A stretch of 64,000 nucleotides of DNA from Nocardioides scoriae (GCF_900104965.1 NZ_LT629757.1:2294001-2358000); one strand, 5' to 3'. Counted from the first letter of the stretch, positions 16,278 through 25,126 are shown. The notes: a model not told the origin generated them from the letters alone. Made by a program: numbers and translations.

Positions 16278-17608
16278 GGGTGCCTCCTGAGGGCGTCGGT
16301 GAGGTCGGCGTACCCGTCGCCGCTGGGGACGCGCAGCGCGCGGCGACCGGTTCGGCGACGGCGTTCGCGGCGACGTCGGTAGAGGTCCTCCAGCGCCGGG
16401 GAGTCGGCGCGCGGCGACCACCAGGCCACCAGCAGCAGCACCGGGATGACCACGACCATGGTGGTGGTGCCCGGCTGGAGGGTCCACAGCGAGATGAGCA
16501 GGGCGAGCGAGAGGGTGCGGCTGGGCCCGCCCACGAAGCAGACGAGGATGAACGCCGCGAGCACCAGGCCGGCCAGCAGGCCGTAGTCGAAGAAGATCTT
16601 GATCGGGGTCGGCACCAGCAGGCCCAGGATGCCCGAGCGGTCGACCAGGCGCTGCGAGGAGCCCGGCCCCGCCCCGAAGAGGACCAGCGACAGGTCGGTC
16701 GACCACGTCGGCCACAGGTAGGAGTACGGCGAGATCGCGCGCAGGCCGAGCGAGGGGTCCACGCCGCTGCCGGTCCCGAGCCGGCCCGCGATGCTCTGGC
16801 CCTGGGGGCTGGCCAGGCCGGCGAGCACCACGGCGACCCCCGGCAGCAGGAAGCGGCGCAGCACCGTCCGCACGGGGCTGAGCAGCATCACGACCAGGGC
16901 CACGACGAGGATCGCGAAGCCCGAGCCCGACGTCGCCGCCACGAGGCCGGCCAGCAGCAGGGCGATGGAGCGCAGCCGGGCCCCGGTGAGCAGCGCCGCC
17001 ACGAGCCCGAGCCCGAGCTGGAGCGAGACCATCGAGGGCTCGAGCCCGATCCAGGCGTTGGCGCGGTAGATGGGCGAGTCGTAGCTGATCGGGTAGGTGA
17101 TGACGAACCCGCCGAGCTGCAGCGGCGCGGGCACGAGGTCGGCGAACCAGTCGTGGTAGGCCAGCCCGGCGTACTGCGAGACCACCATGACCACGCAGAC
17201 GGCGGCCAGCACCACGCTGATGCGGACCACGGCTCGGAGCACGTCGAGGTACGTCGCCATCCGCCGGTCGACCAGCCGCAGCACGAACGGCAGCCAGCTG
17301 GCCATGAACAGCCCCCACGAGGTGAAGCTGATCAGCTCCCGGTCCAGCACGTAGGACTGGAACGGGATGAGCAGGGCGGTCGCGCCCGAGGCGGCGAGCC
17401 AGGCGAGCAGCCGCCGGTCGTCGACCTCGAGCAGCCCCCGCGCCAGGCCCCAGCCCGCGGCCACGAAGGCGAGCGGCAGCAGCAGCGCCACGGGCTGGTT
17501 GGGCACCGAGAAGCGCTGGAGCAGCACCACCCCGACGTAGATCACGGTCACGAAGCGCAGCGTGTCGCGGCGCAGCGCGTCCGGCGCCGCGAGGACCGTC
17601 GCGGTCAC
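16274..17608 (-). CDS. Wzy-like O-antigen polymerase/ligase family membrane protein
   Basis: 444 residues with about ten predicted membrane helices and a long extracytoplasmic loop in the second half (SPYSYLWPTWSTDLSLVLFG, followed by GAGPGSSQRLVD). That pattern of a multi-helix protein with one large loop before the last helices is typical of Wzy polymerases and WaaL-like ligases. The cytoplasmic tail is strongly basic (RRRRERRRRTGRRALR). The GTG start overlaps the preceding stop (GTGA). Placement between the chain-length protein and a GT2 supports polymerase, but ligase cannot be excluded. Confidence 0.78.
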   Translation of the reverse strand: MTATVLAAPDALRRDTLRFVTVIYVGVVLLQRFSVPNQPVALLLPLAFVAAGWGLARGLLEVDDRRLLAWLAASGATALLIPFQSYVLDRELISFTSWGLFMASWLPFVLRLVDRRMATYLDVLRAVVRISVVLAAVCVVMVVSQYAGLAYHDWFADLVPAPLQLGGFVITYPISYDSPIYRANAWIGLEPSMVSLQLGLGLVAALLTGARLRSIALLLAGLVAATSGSGFAILVVALVVMLLSPVRTVLRRFLLPGVAVVLAGLASPQGQSIAGRLGTGSGVDPSLGLRAISPYSYLWPTWSTDLSLVLFGAGPGSSQRLVDRSGILGLLVPTPIKIFFDYGLLAGLVLAAFILVCFVGGPSRTLSLALLISLWTLQPGTTTMVVVIPVLLLVAWWSPRADSPALEDLYRRRRERRRRTGRRALRVPSGDGYADLTDALRRHP

Positions 17609-18903
17609 GACACGACGGCGACGACCGGGGCCGCGTGGCGCAGCTGGGCCACCACCCCGCTGAGCTTGTTGACCGAGTGCCCGCGCGGCACCGTCACCAC
17701 GACGGCCTGCACCTCGCGCTGGCCCGCCAGCAGGCCGAGCGACTCGCTGCGGGCCCCGGTCACCATCACCAGCGTCGCGACGTTGAGCCGGGCCCGGGTG
17801 TCGTGGCGGCCGGCGTGGCCCAGGACGCGGATCGCCGCCAGGTCGCTGTAGGGCGCCGCCGCTGCGGTCCGCGGCACCGTCTCCGGGGTGCGCTTGTGCA
17901 CCCCGATGGCGGCGTTGTCGGTGCTGAGCAGGTTGGTCATCGAGGCGGTCACGCCGTGGGCGTGGAGCAGGGCGACCAGGTCGGCCCCGAACGTCGTGGC
18001 GGCCTCCTCGGCGCCGGGCATGGCCACCACCGCGATGTCGCGCCGGTCGGACTCGAGGAAGAGCCCGGCCACCTCGGCCGAGCCGCCCTTGCCGTCGACC
18101 CCGCTGGTGCCGGGCAGCAGCAGGGGCACGTCGGAGGCGCGGCGCACGGCGCGGCGCCGGAAGGGCAGCAGCAGTGCCACGGCGGAGCTGAGCACCAGGC
18201 CGGCGAACAGGCCGAGCACCGCGGAGACCGGGGTGGAGAGGCCGACCGTGGTGGCGCTGGTGGCGTCGGCGAGCGCCGAGACGGCGGTGGTGCTGGACGC
18301 GGCCTCGCCCTGCTGGGCGGCGAGCGCCTGGCCGACGCCGGCGCGGCGGGCCTCCTCGGCGGTGGGGTTGTCGAGCTCGCCGTTGTTGAGCAGCTCGTTG
18401 CCGCTCTGGCGCAGCGCGCTGACCGCGTCCTGCGTCTGCTGGCGGTAGTAGGCGTCGAGGCTGCGCAGCACCGCGTTGGCGTCGGCCACGACGCCGTCCT
18501 CGTCGGCGCCGGTGACGGTCACGTCGACGATGTCGGTGTCGGTCTGCCACAGCGCGGTCACGCGCGGGGCCAGCTCGGCCTCCGTGGTGCCGCGCGCCGA
18601 CGCGGCCCGGTCGATCACCCGCGACGAGGTGGCCGTGCGCTCGACGGTCTGGGCGACCTGCTTGACGCGGGCGCTGTCGGTCGTCGAGCTGCTGATCTGC
18701 AGCACCCCGGTGGCCTCGTAGGTCGCCGGACCCGCGGAGAGCAGCACGGCGAGCACGGCCCCGAGCAGGCCCACGAGCACGATCCAGATCCAGCGCAGCC
18801 GGAGCCGGTTGAGGGTGGTCTCGCGCCAGGGCGTCGCCCCCGCGCGCTCCCGGTTCGACGAGCCGTCGGGACGTGCCGACGCCCCCTCCAACATCCGGTC
18901 CAC
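17605..18903 (-). CDS. Wzz/CpsC-like chain-length determinant protein without a kinase motif
   Basis: 432 residues with two membrane helices flanking an extracytoplasmic region: WIWIVLVGLLGAVLAVLLSA at about 38-57 and VSAVLGLFAGLVLSSAVALL at about 223-242. This is the topology of polysaccharide co-polymerases. The ~180-residue cytoplasmic C-terminus has the layout of a BY-kinase-like domain, but I see no Walker A motif or Tyr cluster, so it may be a degenerate regulatory domain. The GTG start has GGGGGGAT 7 bases upstream; TAGCAT (18934-18939) is a candidate -10. It heads the Wzz-Wzy-GT2 operon. Confidence 0.76.
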   Translation of the reverse strand: MDRMLEGASARPDGSSNRERAGATPWRETTLNRLRLRWIWIVLVGLLGAVLAVLLSAGPATYEATGVLQISSSTTDSARVKQVAQTVERTATSSRVIDRAASARGTTEAELAPRVTALWQTDTDIVDVTVTGADEDGVVADANAVLRSLDAYYRQQTQDAVSALRQSGNELLNNGELDNPTAEEARRAGVGQALAAQQGEAASSTTAVSALADATSATTVGLSTPVSAVLGLFAGLVLSSAVALLLPFRRRAVRRASDVPLLLPGTSGVDGKGGSAEVAGLFLESDRRDIAVVAMPGAEEAATTFGADLVALLHAHGVTASMTNLLSTDNAAIGVHKRTPETVPRTAAAAPYSDLAAIRVLGHAGRHDTRARLNVATLVMVTGARSESLGLLAGQREVQAVVVTVPRGHSVNKLSGVVAQLRHAAPVVAVVS

Positions 18904-18933
18904 CGGCGATCCCCCCTCGTAGGTGCTCGGGCC

Positions 18934-18939
18934 ATGCTA
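18934..18939 (-). promoter_or_regulatory. Candidate -10 element of the chain-length/polymerase operon
   Basis: TAGCAT on the minus strand lies 30 bases before the GTG, leaving a leader of about 24 bases that contains the ribosome-binding site GGGGGGAT. No consensus -35 is visible. Confidence 0.35.
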
Positions 18940-18966
18940 GGCCACCAGGCTGGGTGACTTCTGAGA

Positions 18967-19000
18967 ACCCGTCAGGCCGGGTGACCCTCCCGTCAGGGAG
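18967..19000 (-). terminator. Tandem small hairpins at the end of the LppX-like gene
   Basis: CTCCC/GGGAG around a GTCA loop (18987-19000) overlaps the stop codon. ACCCG/CGGGT around TCAGGC (18967-18982) follows it. Both are short, but they sit exactly between the lipoprotein gene and the next transcript. Confidence 0.4.
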
Positions 19001-19841
19001 TGCCGCCGAGGCCGGGCGCCTGGGTCGTGGTCTCGGAGGCGGGCGGGGCCTGGATCGAGACGGGGTCTCCGAAGTCGCGGTAGGTGACGGTGGTCCCGCT
19101 CTCCTGGCCACCGACCGCCAGCTCGTAGGTCACCTTGCGGAGCTGGTCGTCGCCGTCGACCCACATGTCGAACTCGATCTGGGCGGGCAGCATCTGCACG
19201 ACCTGCGGGTTGTCGCCCAGGGTGGCGGCGAAGGCCTTGCGCGGCAGCACCACGTGGTACTTCGTGGTCTCGGTGCCCTCGACCTCCTCCTGGCCCTCCG
19301 CGGTGACCTCGCTGGCCTGGTTCATCACCTGGAGCAGCTTGGAGGGGTCGCTGTTGCCGCCCAGGGAGCCGATGAGGGCCCCCAGGCCGTCCTTGGCGTT
19401 CGGGTCGACCTTGAGCCACTTCTCGCCGCTCAGCTGGGCCGACTTGAGGTAGAACACGCCGTCGACGGCGATGGCCTGCACCTTGCCCGCCCCCTGCACC
19501 TCCTGCGTCACCGAGGACGCGGGCTGGTCGCCGCTGAGGTCGGCCTCCCCGGTGCCGGTGCTGGAGCCGGCCCCGCTGGTGGTGATCGTGAACTTCAGGG
19601 TGCCGGCGTCCTGGAAGGCGGCGTAGATGCGGTCGCCGAAGTCGGCCTTGGTCAGCTCCTCGCCCGAGGAGCCTGCCGAGTCGTCCGACCCGGCGTCGGC
19701 GGACGCGCTGGACGAGTCGCCCGCCGAGGAGCTGCCCCCGTCGCCCGAGCTGCCCGAGTCGCTCGAGCCGCAGCCCCCGAGCACGAGCAGGGTGGCCACC
19801 GCGGGGGCGGCCAGGATCCGGACCTTCGACGTACGACGCAC
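18993..19841 (-). CDS. LppX/LprG-like lipoprotein
   Basis: 282 residues. MRRTSKVRILAAPAVATLLV leads to the lipobox LGGC (Cys near 24), then a ~35-residue Ser/Gly/Asp linker. The mature part resembles the LppX_LprAFG family: DGVFYLKS, EKWLKVDP, FDMWVDGDDQLRKVTYEL. Members are half-barrels that carry lipids across the actinobacterial envelope. The GTG start has GGGAAGG upstream. Lipoprotein genes at this place between rplA and rplJ occur in Streptomyces too, so this gene belongs to the ancestral neighbourhood rather than the EPS block. Confidence 0.8.
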   Translation of the reverse strand: MRRTSKVRILAAPAVATLLVLGGCGSSDSGSSGDGGSSSAGDSSSASADAGSDDSAGSSGEELTKADFGDRIYAAFQDAGTLKFTITTSGAGSSTGTGEADLSGDQPASSVTQEVQGAGKVQAIAVDGVFYLKSAQLSGEKWLKVDPNAKDGLGALIGSLGGNSDPSKLLQVMNQASEVTAEGQEEVEGTETTKYHVVLPRKAFAATLGDNPQVVQMLPAQIEFDMWVDGDDQLRKVTYELAVGGQESGTTVTYRDFGDPVSIQAPPASETTTQAPGLGGTP

Positions 19842-19887
19842 GGCGCGCCACCTTCCCGAGTCGTGGTCGTCACCGGGGCGGAGACGA

Positions 19888-19922
19888 CCGAGGCGGCCAT
19901 CCTGTCAGGACGGCCGCCTCGG
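19888..19922 (-). terminator. Hairpin terminator after rplA
   Basis: An 11-bp stem CCGAGGCGGCC/GGCCGCCTCGG (19888-19898 with 19912-19922) carries a second small stem TCCTG/CAGGA in its loop. It sits 33 bases past the rplA stop and has no U-tract. Confidence 0.7.
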
Positions 19923-19955
19923 CGGTGGAGCAATGACGCTGGTGACGGGGGTCCG

Positions 19956-20669
19956 TCAGGCCTCGTCCTCGCCCGCGACGTTGCGCGTGCGGTTGGGGTC
20001 GACCTGGACGCCGGGGCCCATGGTCGTGGAGACCGTGATCTTGCGCAGGTAGCGGCCCTTGGAGCTGGACGGCTTGAGGCGCAGCACCTCCTCGAGGGCA
20101 GCGGCGTAGTTCTCGGCCAGCTGGGCCTCGGAGAACGACGCCTTGCCGATGATGAAGTGCAGGTTGGCGTGACGGTCGACGCGGAACTCGATCTTGCCGC
20201 CCTTGATGTCCGTGACGGCCTTGGCGACGTCGGGGGTCACCGTGCCGGTCTTCGGGTTGGGCATGAGGCCGCGGGGGCCGAGCACGCGGCCGAGGCGGCC
20301 GACCTTGCCCATCATGTCGGGGGTCGCGACGACGGCGTCGAAGTCGAGCCAGCCACCGTTGACCTTCTCGATCAGCTCGTCGCCACCGACGACGTCGGCG
20401 CCGGCCTCACGGGCGGCCTCGGCCTTGTCGCCGTTGGCGAACACGAGGACCTTGGCGGTCTTGCCGGTGCCGTGGGGCAGGTTGACGGTGCCGCGGACCA
20501 TCTGGTCGGCCTTGCGGGGGTCGACCCCGAGGCGCATGGCCACGTCGACGGTCTCGTCGAACTTCTTCTTGGCGCCGCCCTTGGCGATCTTGATGGCGGA
20601 CAGCGGGGCGTGGAGCTCGTCCTGGTCGAACGTCTCCGCCACCGCGCGGTAGGTCTTGCTGCGCTGCAT
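19956..20669 (-). CDS. rplA: 50S ribosomal protein L1
   Basis: 237 residues, the normal size. L1 binds 23S rRNA at the E-site stalk and in many bacteria represses its own operon. Signatures include [57 protein letters not shown] and [11 protein letters not shown]. The ATG has GAGGAA at proper spacing. It follows rplK by 106 bases on the same strand and ends at the 19888-19922 hairpin. Secure. Confidence 0.98.
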   Translation of the reverse strand: MQRSKTYRAVAETFDQDELHAPLSAIKIAKGGAKKKFDETVDVAMRLGVDPRKADQMVRGTVNLPHGTGKTAKVLVFANGDKAEAAREAGADVVGGDELIEKVNGGWLDFDAVVATPDMMGKVGRLGRVLGPRGLMPNPKTGTVTPDVAKAVTDIKGGKIEFRVDRHANLHFIIGKASFSEAQLAENYAAALEEVLRLKPSSSKGRYLRKITVSTTMGPGVQVDPNRTRNVAGEDEA

Positions 20670-20775
20670 GGTGATTCCTCTGTTTCTCGGAAGTGTGGTC
20701 GCGATGAGCCAGCGCGGCTCTGCCACGTGGAGCATGGGTGCCGGTCGGTCCCGGACGGGTCCGACCGACGCGGGG

Positions 20776-21204
20776 TCACTCGGTGACGATGCCCATCGAG
20801 CGGGCGGTGCCCTCGACGATCTTGACGGCGGCGTCGAGGTCGTTGGCGTTGAGGTCGGGCAGCTTGGTCGTGGCGATCTCGCGGACCTGGTCCTTGGTCA
20901 GCTTGCCGACCTTGTCCTTCTGCGGGACGCCCGAGCCCTTGGCGACGCCGGCGGCCTTCTTGATCAGCTCCGCGGCGGGCGGGGTCTTGGTGATGAACGT
21001 GAACGAGCGGTCCTCGTAGATGGTGATCTCGACCGGGATCACGTTGCCGCGCATGGCCTCGGTCTGGGCGTTGTACGCCTTGCAGAACTCCATGATGTTC
21101 ACGCCGTGGGGACCCAGGGCGGTACCGACGGGCGGGGCCGGGGTGGCCGCGCCCGCGTTGAGCTGCACCTTGACGAGTGCGGCGATCTTCTTCTTGGGGG
21201 GCAT
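20776..21204 (-). CDS. rplK: 50S ribosomal protein L11
   Basis: 142 residues, starting at [20 protein letters not shown], the usual actinobacterial N-terminus. The ATG at 21204 is chosen over an upstream in-frame ATG because AGAAGG sits just before it and the family starts here. [19 protein letters not shown] and the C-terminal RNA-binding domain ([18 protein letters not shown]) are intact. L11 forms the GTPase-associated centre and is needed for RelA activation. First gene of rplK-rplA. Confidence 0.98.
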   Translation of the reverse strand: MPPKKKIAALVKVQLNAGAATPAPPVGTALGPHGVNIMEFCKAYNAQTEAMRGNVIPVEITIYEDRSFTFITKTPPAAELIKKAAGVAKGSGVPQKDKVGKLTKDQVREIATTKLPDLNANDLDAAVKIVEGTARSMGIVTE

Positions 21205-21233
21205 TGCCTTCTTCTCTCTCTCGTGGTCAGGAC

Positions 21234-21299
21234 GAGGGCCGATGCCCTCTGCCACTGGTGTTGCGGTTGCGCTGTCCGGTCACCGCGGGCGGCGACCGG
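21234..21299 (-). promoter_or_regulatory. Two hairpins in the nusG-rplK gap, possible L1 operator or attenuator
   Basis: GAGGGC/GCCCTC with a CGAT tetraloop (21234-21249) and CCGGTC/GACCGG (21276-21299, with inner pairs) lie between the nusG stop and the rplK start. In many bacteria L1 represses rplKA by binding the leader. Alternatively the second hairpin ends the secE-nusG transcript. Assignment is inference. Confidence 0.4.
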
Positions 21300-21305
21300 C
21301 TAGCC

Positions 21306-22172
21306 TCACACCTTCTGGATCTGGGTGAAGCTCAGCTCGACCGGGGTCTCCCGGCCGAAGATCTCGACGAGCGCCTTGACCCGCTGGGCCTCGGCGTTGA
21401 TCTCGGTGATGGTCGCGTGGAGCGTGGCGAACGGGCCGTCGACGACCATGACGGAGTCGGAGACGTCGAAGTCGGCCACGGCGACCTGGGGGCGCGAGGC
21501 CGAGGGGCTCGACCCGCCGGAGCCCGAGGACTCCGCCGGCGCGGCGGCAGCGGCCTGCGCGGCGATCGCGGGGGCGAGCATGTTCTCGACCTCCTGCAGG
21601 CTCAGCGGCACCGGCTGGTGGCTGTGGCCCACGAAGCCGGTCACCGACGGCGTGTGGCGCACGGCGGCCCAGGACTCGTCGGTGAGGTCCATGCGGACGA
21701 GGACGTAGCCGGGCAGGACGGTCCGCTTGACCATCTTGCGCTGGCCGTTCTTGATCTCGGCGACCTCCTCGGTCGGCACGACCACCTCGTGGATGTAGAA
21801 CTCCATGTTGAGCGAGGTGATGCGGTTCTCGAGGTTGGCCTTCACCCGGTTCTCCATGCCGGAGTAGGTGTGGACGACGAACCAGTCGCCCTCCTTCTCC
21901 CGCAGCGCCTTGCGGAACTCCTCCATCGGGTCCGCGGGGGCGGCGTCGATGTCGGGCAGCTCCTCGGTGTCGGCAGCGGCGTCCTCGGTGGCGGACTCGT
22001 CGGTGGCCTCGACGGGGGCGTCGGGGTCGACGACCTCCTCGTCGGCGGGCGAGACGACCTCGGTGGTCTGACCGGTCTCGGGGTCGGTGAGGACGGCCTC
22101 CTCGGCCTCCAGGACCGACTCGGACCCGGTCGAGTCAGCCTCGGTGGGCTGCTCGTCGTTGAACTGCGACAC
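21306..22172 (-). CDS. nusG: Transcription termination/antitermination factor NusG, N-terminally extended
   Basis: 288 residues versus ~180 in E. coli. Residues 1-~90 are a very acidic extension ([24 protein letters not shown]). The NGN domain occupies ~95-200 ([32 protein letters not shown]). An Ala/Ser/Gly linker spans ~203-229, and the KOW domain ~236-288 ([12 protein letters not shown]). NusG binds RNA polymerase and links it to Rho or the ribosome. The GTG at 22172 is preferred because GGAG lies 5 bases upstream. Acidic N-terminal extensions are known in actinobacterial NusG. It lies 95 bases from secE on the same strand. Confidence 0.96.
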   Translation of the reverse strand: MSQFNDEQPTEADSTGSESVLEAEEAVLTDPETGQTTEVVSPADEEVVDPDAPVEATDESATEDAAADTEELPDIDAAPADPMEEFRKALREKEGDWFVVHTYSGMENRVKANLENRITSLNMEFYIHEVVVPTEEVAEIKNGQRKMVKRTVLPGYVLVRMDLTDESWAAVRHTPSVTGFVGHSHQPVPLSLQEVENMLAPAIAAQAAAAAPAESSGSGGSSPSASRPQVAVADFDVSDSVMVVDGPFATLHATITEINAEAQRVKALVEIFGRETPVELSFTQIQKV

Positions 22173-22267
22173 GATCACTCCGTCATCTCGGTTTCCTGCT
22201 GCTTCTGGTCGGGTGTCCCGTCCGGGACACCGGTGCTCGTGGGCTCGAGGCGGCCCGCGCTGCGGGG

Positions 22268-22495
22268 CTACTCCCCGAAGAGCGCGAACACGGCCTTGCC
22301 GAAGGCGACGTCGAGCAGGGAGACGTACGCGATCATCACGAGCACGAAGATCAGGACCACGAAGAAGTAGGTGACCAGCTGCTGCTGCGTGGGCCACACC
22401 ACCTTCCGCAGCTCGGCGACCACCTGGCGGTAGAACGTGAGCGGGCTGGTGCGCTCACGAGAGTTCTTCTCGGGGCGAACTGCCTTCTCCGTCAC
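22268..22495 (-). CDS. secE: Preprotein translocase subunit SecE
   Basis: 75 residues: a basic cytoplasmic segment, the amphipathic helix [20 protein letters not shown] and one membrane helix ([20 protein letters not shown], about 41-60). This is the minimal single-span SecE of Gram-positives that clamps SecY. The GTG start has GGGAAG upstream. The order tRNA-Trp, secE, nusG, rplK, rplA is conserved across actinobacteria. Confidence 0.96.
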   Translation of the reverse strand: MTEKAVRPEKNSRERTSPLTFYRQVVAELRKVVWPTQQQLVTYFFVVLIFVLVMIAYVSLLDVAFGKAVFALFGE

Positions 22496-22536
22496 GTGCT
22501 TCCCACTTCCGGTCGCCGTCCTTGGTCTGCGTCTCG

Positions 22537-22609
22537 CAGGGCACGAGGGACTTGAACCCCCAACCTTCGGTTTTGGAGACCGATGCTCTGCCAGTTGAGC
22601 TAGTGCCCT
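22537..22609 (-). tRNA. tRNA-Trp (CCA)
   Basis: 73 bases. The acceptor stem AGGGCAC pairs with GTGCCCT, discriminator G. The D-arm TAGCTCAACTGGCAGAGCA, the anticodon loop with CCA in CTCCAAAAC, and the T-arm GGGGGTTCAAGTCCCTC are all present. CCA tails are not encoded. It lies directly upstream of secE. Confidence 0.96.
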
Positions 22610-22708
22610 TCGGTGCGCTCCGGGCATGCCGCAACAGTGGCCGGAAACACCAGTCCCCGAGTCTACGGGTCGGTCCCGGACAAAGTCGAACCGGGCGGAT
22701 CTGGGACC

Positions 22709-24010
22709 ATGGTGGGCGTGACGCAGCAGAGCCAGAGCACCCGCCCCCTCGCCGACCGCTCCCCCGAGGAGATCGAGGCCTTCCTCGCCGAGCAGCGGGC
22801 GGCGCACGCCGACCTCGCGGCCCGCGGCCTGACGCTCGACCTGACCCGGGGCAAGCCGTCCTCGGCGCAGCTCGACCTCTCGGACCGGCTGCTGGCCCTG
22901 CCCGAGGGCCACGTCGACGCCGACGGCGTCGACACCCGCAACTACGGCGGGCTCCACGGGCTGCGGGAGCTGCGGGAGATCTTCGCCGAGCTGCTGTGGA
23001 TCGAGCCCGAGCAGCTCGTCGCCGGCGGCAGCTCCAGCCTGGTCATGATGCGCGAGGTGCTGGTCGACCTGCTGCTCAAGGGCGGCGTCGACAGCGAGCG
23101 CCCGTGGTCGGCCGAGGAGAAGGTCACCTTCATCTGCCCGGTACCCGGCTACGACCGCCACTTCACGCTGCTGGAGTGGCTCGGCATCGAGACCGTGACC
23201 GTGCCGATGCTCGAGACCGGCCCCGACGTGGACGCCGTGGCGGAGATCGCCGCGGCCGACCCGTCGGTCAAGGGCATCTGGATCGTCCCGACGTACGCCA
23301 ACCCCACGGGCTCGGTCGTCACCCAGGAGGTCGCCGAGCGGCTCGCCTCGATGCCGACGGCGGCGCCCGACTTCAAGATCTTCTGGGACAACGCCTACGC
23401 GTTCCACCACCTGACCGAGGACGAGGCCAAGAGCGCCGACATCCTGTCCCTGGCCTCGGCCGCCGGCCACCCCCACCGCCCGATCATGTTCGCCTCGACG
23501 TCGAAGATCACCTACGCCGGCGCCGGCGTCGCCTTCGTCGGCGGCTCGGTGGAGACCGTGCAGTGGTACGTCGGGCACCTCGGCCAGGGCTCCATCGGTC
23601 CCGACAAGCTCAACCAGCTGCGCCACGCGCAGTTCTTCGGCTCCGCCCAGGGCGTGCGCGACCACATGGTCCGGCACCGCGAGGTCATCGGTCCGAAGTT
23701 CGCCGAGGTGCAGCGGGTGCTCGAGGAGCGCCTCGGCGGCCTCGGGGTGGCGACCTGGACCGAGCCGACCGGCGGCTACTTCGTCAGCCTCGACGTCCTC
23801 GACGGCACCGCCTCGCGGGTGATCGCCCTGGCCAAGCAGGCCGGCATCGCGCTGACGCCCGCCGGCTCGGCGTTCCCCCACAGCGACGACCCCCGCGACC
23901 GCAACATCCGCCTCGCCCCGACGTTCCCGCCGCTGGAGCAGGTCACCGCGGCCATGGAGGCCGTGACCACCTGCGTCCTGCTCGCCGCCGCCGAGAAGCT
24001 GCACGGCTAG
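22709..24010 (+). CDS. Class I aminotransferase, aspartate aminotransferase type Ic
   Basis: 433 residues. The family-specific start LTLDLTRGKPSSAQLDLSD, NYGGLHGLRELREIFAELL, YANPTG (Asn198), FWDNAYAFHHL (Asp228) and the PLP-lysine motif STSKITYAGAG (Lys266) are all present. This subgroup (Rv3565-like) transfers amino groups between aspartate or alanine and 2-oxo acids. The start is uncertain between ATG 22709 and GTG 22718; neither has a strong ribosome-binding site. The gene is divergent from tRNA-Trp/secE, as in Streptomyces, where an aminotransferase gene also borders secE. Confidence 0.88.
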   Translation: MVGVTQQSQSTRPLADRSPEEIEAFLAEQRAAHADLAARGLTLDLTRGKPSSAQLDLSDRLLALPEGHVDADGVDTRNYGGLHGLRELREIFAELLWIEPEQLVAGGSSSLVMMREVLVDLLLKGGVDSERPWSAEEKVTFICPVPGYDRHFTLLEWLGIETVTVPMLETGPDVDAVAEIAAADPSVKGIWIVPTYANPTGSVVTQEVAERLASMPTAAPDFKIFWDNAYAFHHLTEDEAKSADILSLASAAGHPHRPIMFASTSKITYAGAGVAFVGGSVETVQWYVGHLGQGSIGPDKLNQLRHAQFFGSAQGVRDHMVRHREVIGPKFAEVQRVLEERLGGLGVATWTEPTGGYFVSLDVLDGTASRVIALAKQAGIALTPAGSAFPHSDDPRDRNIRLAPTFPPLEQVTAAMEAVTTCVLLAAAEKLHG

Positions 24011-24105
24011 CCACGGTGACGGGCCCCACCGATCCCCGCCAGGACCAGGGCGGAGCCCGAGCCCGGGACCGCCACCACGAGGACGGCGCAGCCCGGGGAC
24101 GCCCG

Positions 24106-25119
24106 GTGCGCCCCCGCTCGATCGAGGAGCTCCCCAAGGCGCACCTGCACCTGCACTTCACCGGCTCGATGCGGCACGGCACGCTCCTGGAGCTCGCGGC
24201 CCGCGAGGGCTACCGGTTGCCCGACGCCCTGGTCGAGGAGTGGCCGCCCACGCTGTCGGCGGCCGACGAGAAGGGCTGGTTCCGCTTCCAGCGCCTCTAC
24301 GACGTGGCCCGGTCGGTGCTGCGCACCGAGGACGACGTCCGCCGCCTGGTCCGCGAGGCCGCCGAGGACGACAAGCGCGACGGCGGTCGCTGGCTGGAGA
24401 TCCAGGTCGACCCCAGCGGCTACGCCACCCTCTTCGGCGGCATCACCGCCTTCACCGAGCTCGTCCTCGACGCGGTGGCGCAGGCCTCCCGGGAGGTCGG
24501 CATCGGCATGGCCGTGGTGATCGCCGCCAACCGCACCCGCCACCCGCTCGACGCCCGCACCCTGGCCCGGCTCGCGGCGCAGTACGCCGACCGAGGCGTG
24601 GTCGGCTTCGGGCTGTCCAACGACGAGCGACGCGGCACCACCGCCGACTTCGCGCCGGCCTTCGCCATCGCCGAGCGGGCCGGCCTGCGGCTGGTCCCCC
24701 ACGGCGGCGAGCTGCTCGGCGCCGCCTCGGCGCGGACCTGCGTCGAGCAGCTGCACGCCGACCGGCTCGGCCACGGCATCCGCTCGGTCGAGGACCCGCG
24801 CCTGCTGGAGCTGATCGTCGAGCGCGGCATCGCGCTCGAGGTCTGCCCCACCTCCAACGTGGCCCTCGGCGTCTACAGCGACCTCACCTCGGTGCCGCTG
24901 CCGGAGCTGCTCGCGGCCGGCGCGACCGTCGCCCTCGGGGCCGACGACCCGCTGCTGTTCGGCTCGCGCCTCGCCGGCCAGTACGCCACCATGCGCGCCG
25001 CTCACGACCTCGACGACGCCCAGCTGGCCGACCTGGCGCGCGGGTCGGTGCGCGCCAGCGCCGCCCCGGAGGACCAGAAGGCGGGTTGGCTGGCCGAGAT
25101 CGACGCCTGGTGGGGATGA
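24106..25119 (+). CDS. Adenosine deaminase-family amidohydrolase
   Basis: 337 residues. Zinc ligands are in ELPKAHLHLHFTGSM (His13/His15) and RLGHGIRS; the catalytic Glu is in the PHGGEL motif (about 200); and GADDPLLFG provides the Asp ligands near the end. The motif HLHLHFTG differs from the classical HLHLDG and is typical of an actinobacterial subgroup beside murB. Substrate is probably adenosine or a related purine, but this branch is not fully characterised to my knowledge. The GTG at 24106 has GGGGA 6 bases upstream; GTG 24016 would add 30 low-complexity residues. Confidence 0.82.
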   Translation: MRPRSIEELPKAHLHLHFTGSMRHGTLLELAAREGYRLPDALVEEWPPTLSAADEKGWFRFQRLYDVARSVLRTEDDVRRLVREAAEDDKRDGGRWLEIQVDPSGYATLFGGITAFTELVLDAVAQASREVGIGMAVVIAANRTRHPLDARTLARLAAQYADRGVVGFGLSNDERRGTTADFAPAFAIAERAGLRLVPHGGELLGAASARTCVEQLHADRLGHGIRSVEDPRLLELIVERGIALEVCPTSNVALGVYSDLTSVPLPELLAAGATVALGADDPLLFGSRLAGQYATMRAAHDLDDAQLADLARGSVRASAAPEDQKAGWLAEIDAWWG

Positions 25120-25126
25120 TGAGGCC

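Noticed and set aside
17605-18903. A BY-type tyrosine kinase
   Set aside because: Topology fits, but no Walker A, A' or B motif or Tyr-rich tail is present.
22522-24105. Long in-frame extension upstream of the adenosine-deaminase-like gene
   Set aside because: It overlaps the aminotransferase gene in another frame, and family alignment begins at about 24106.
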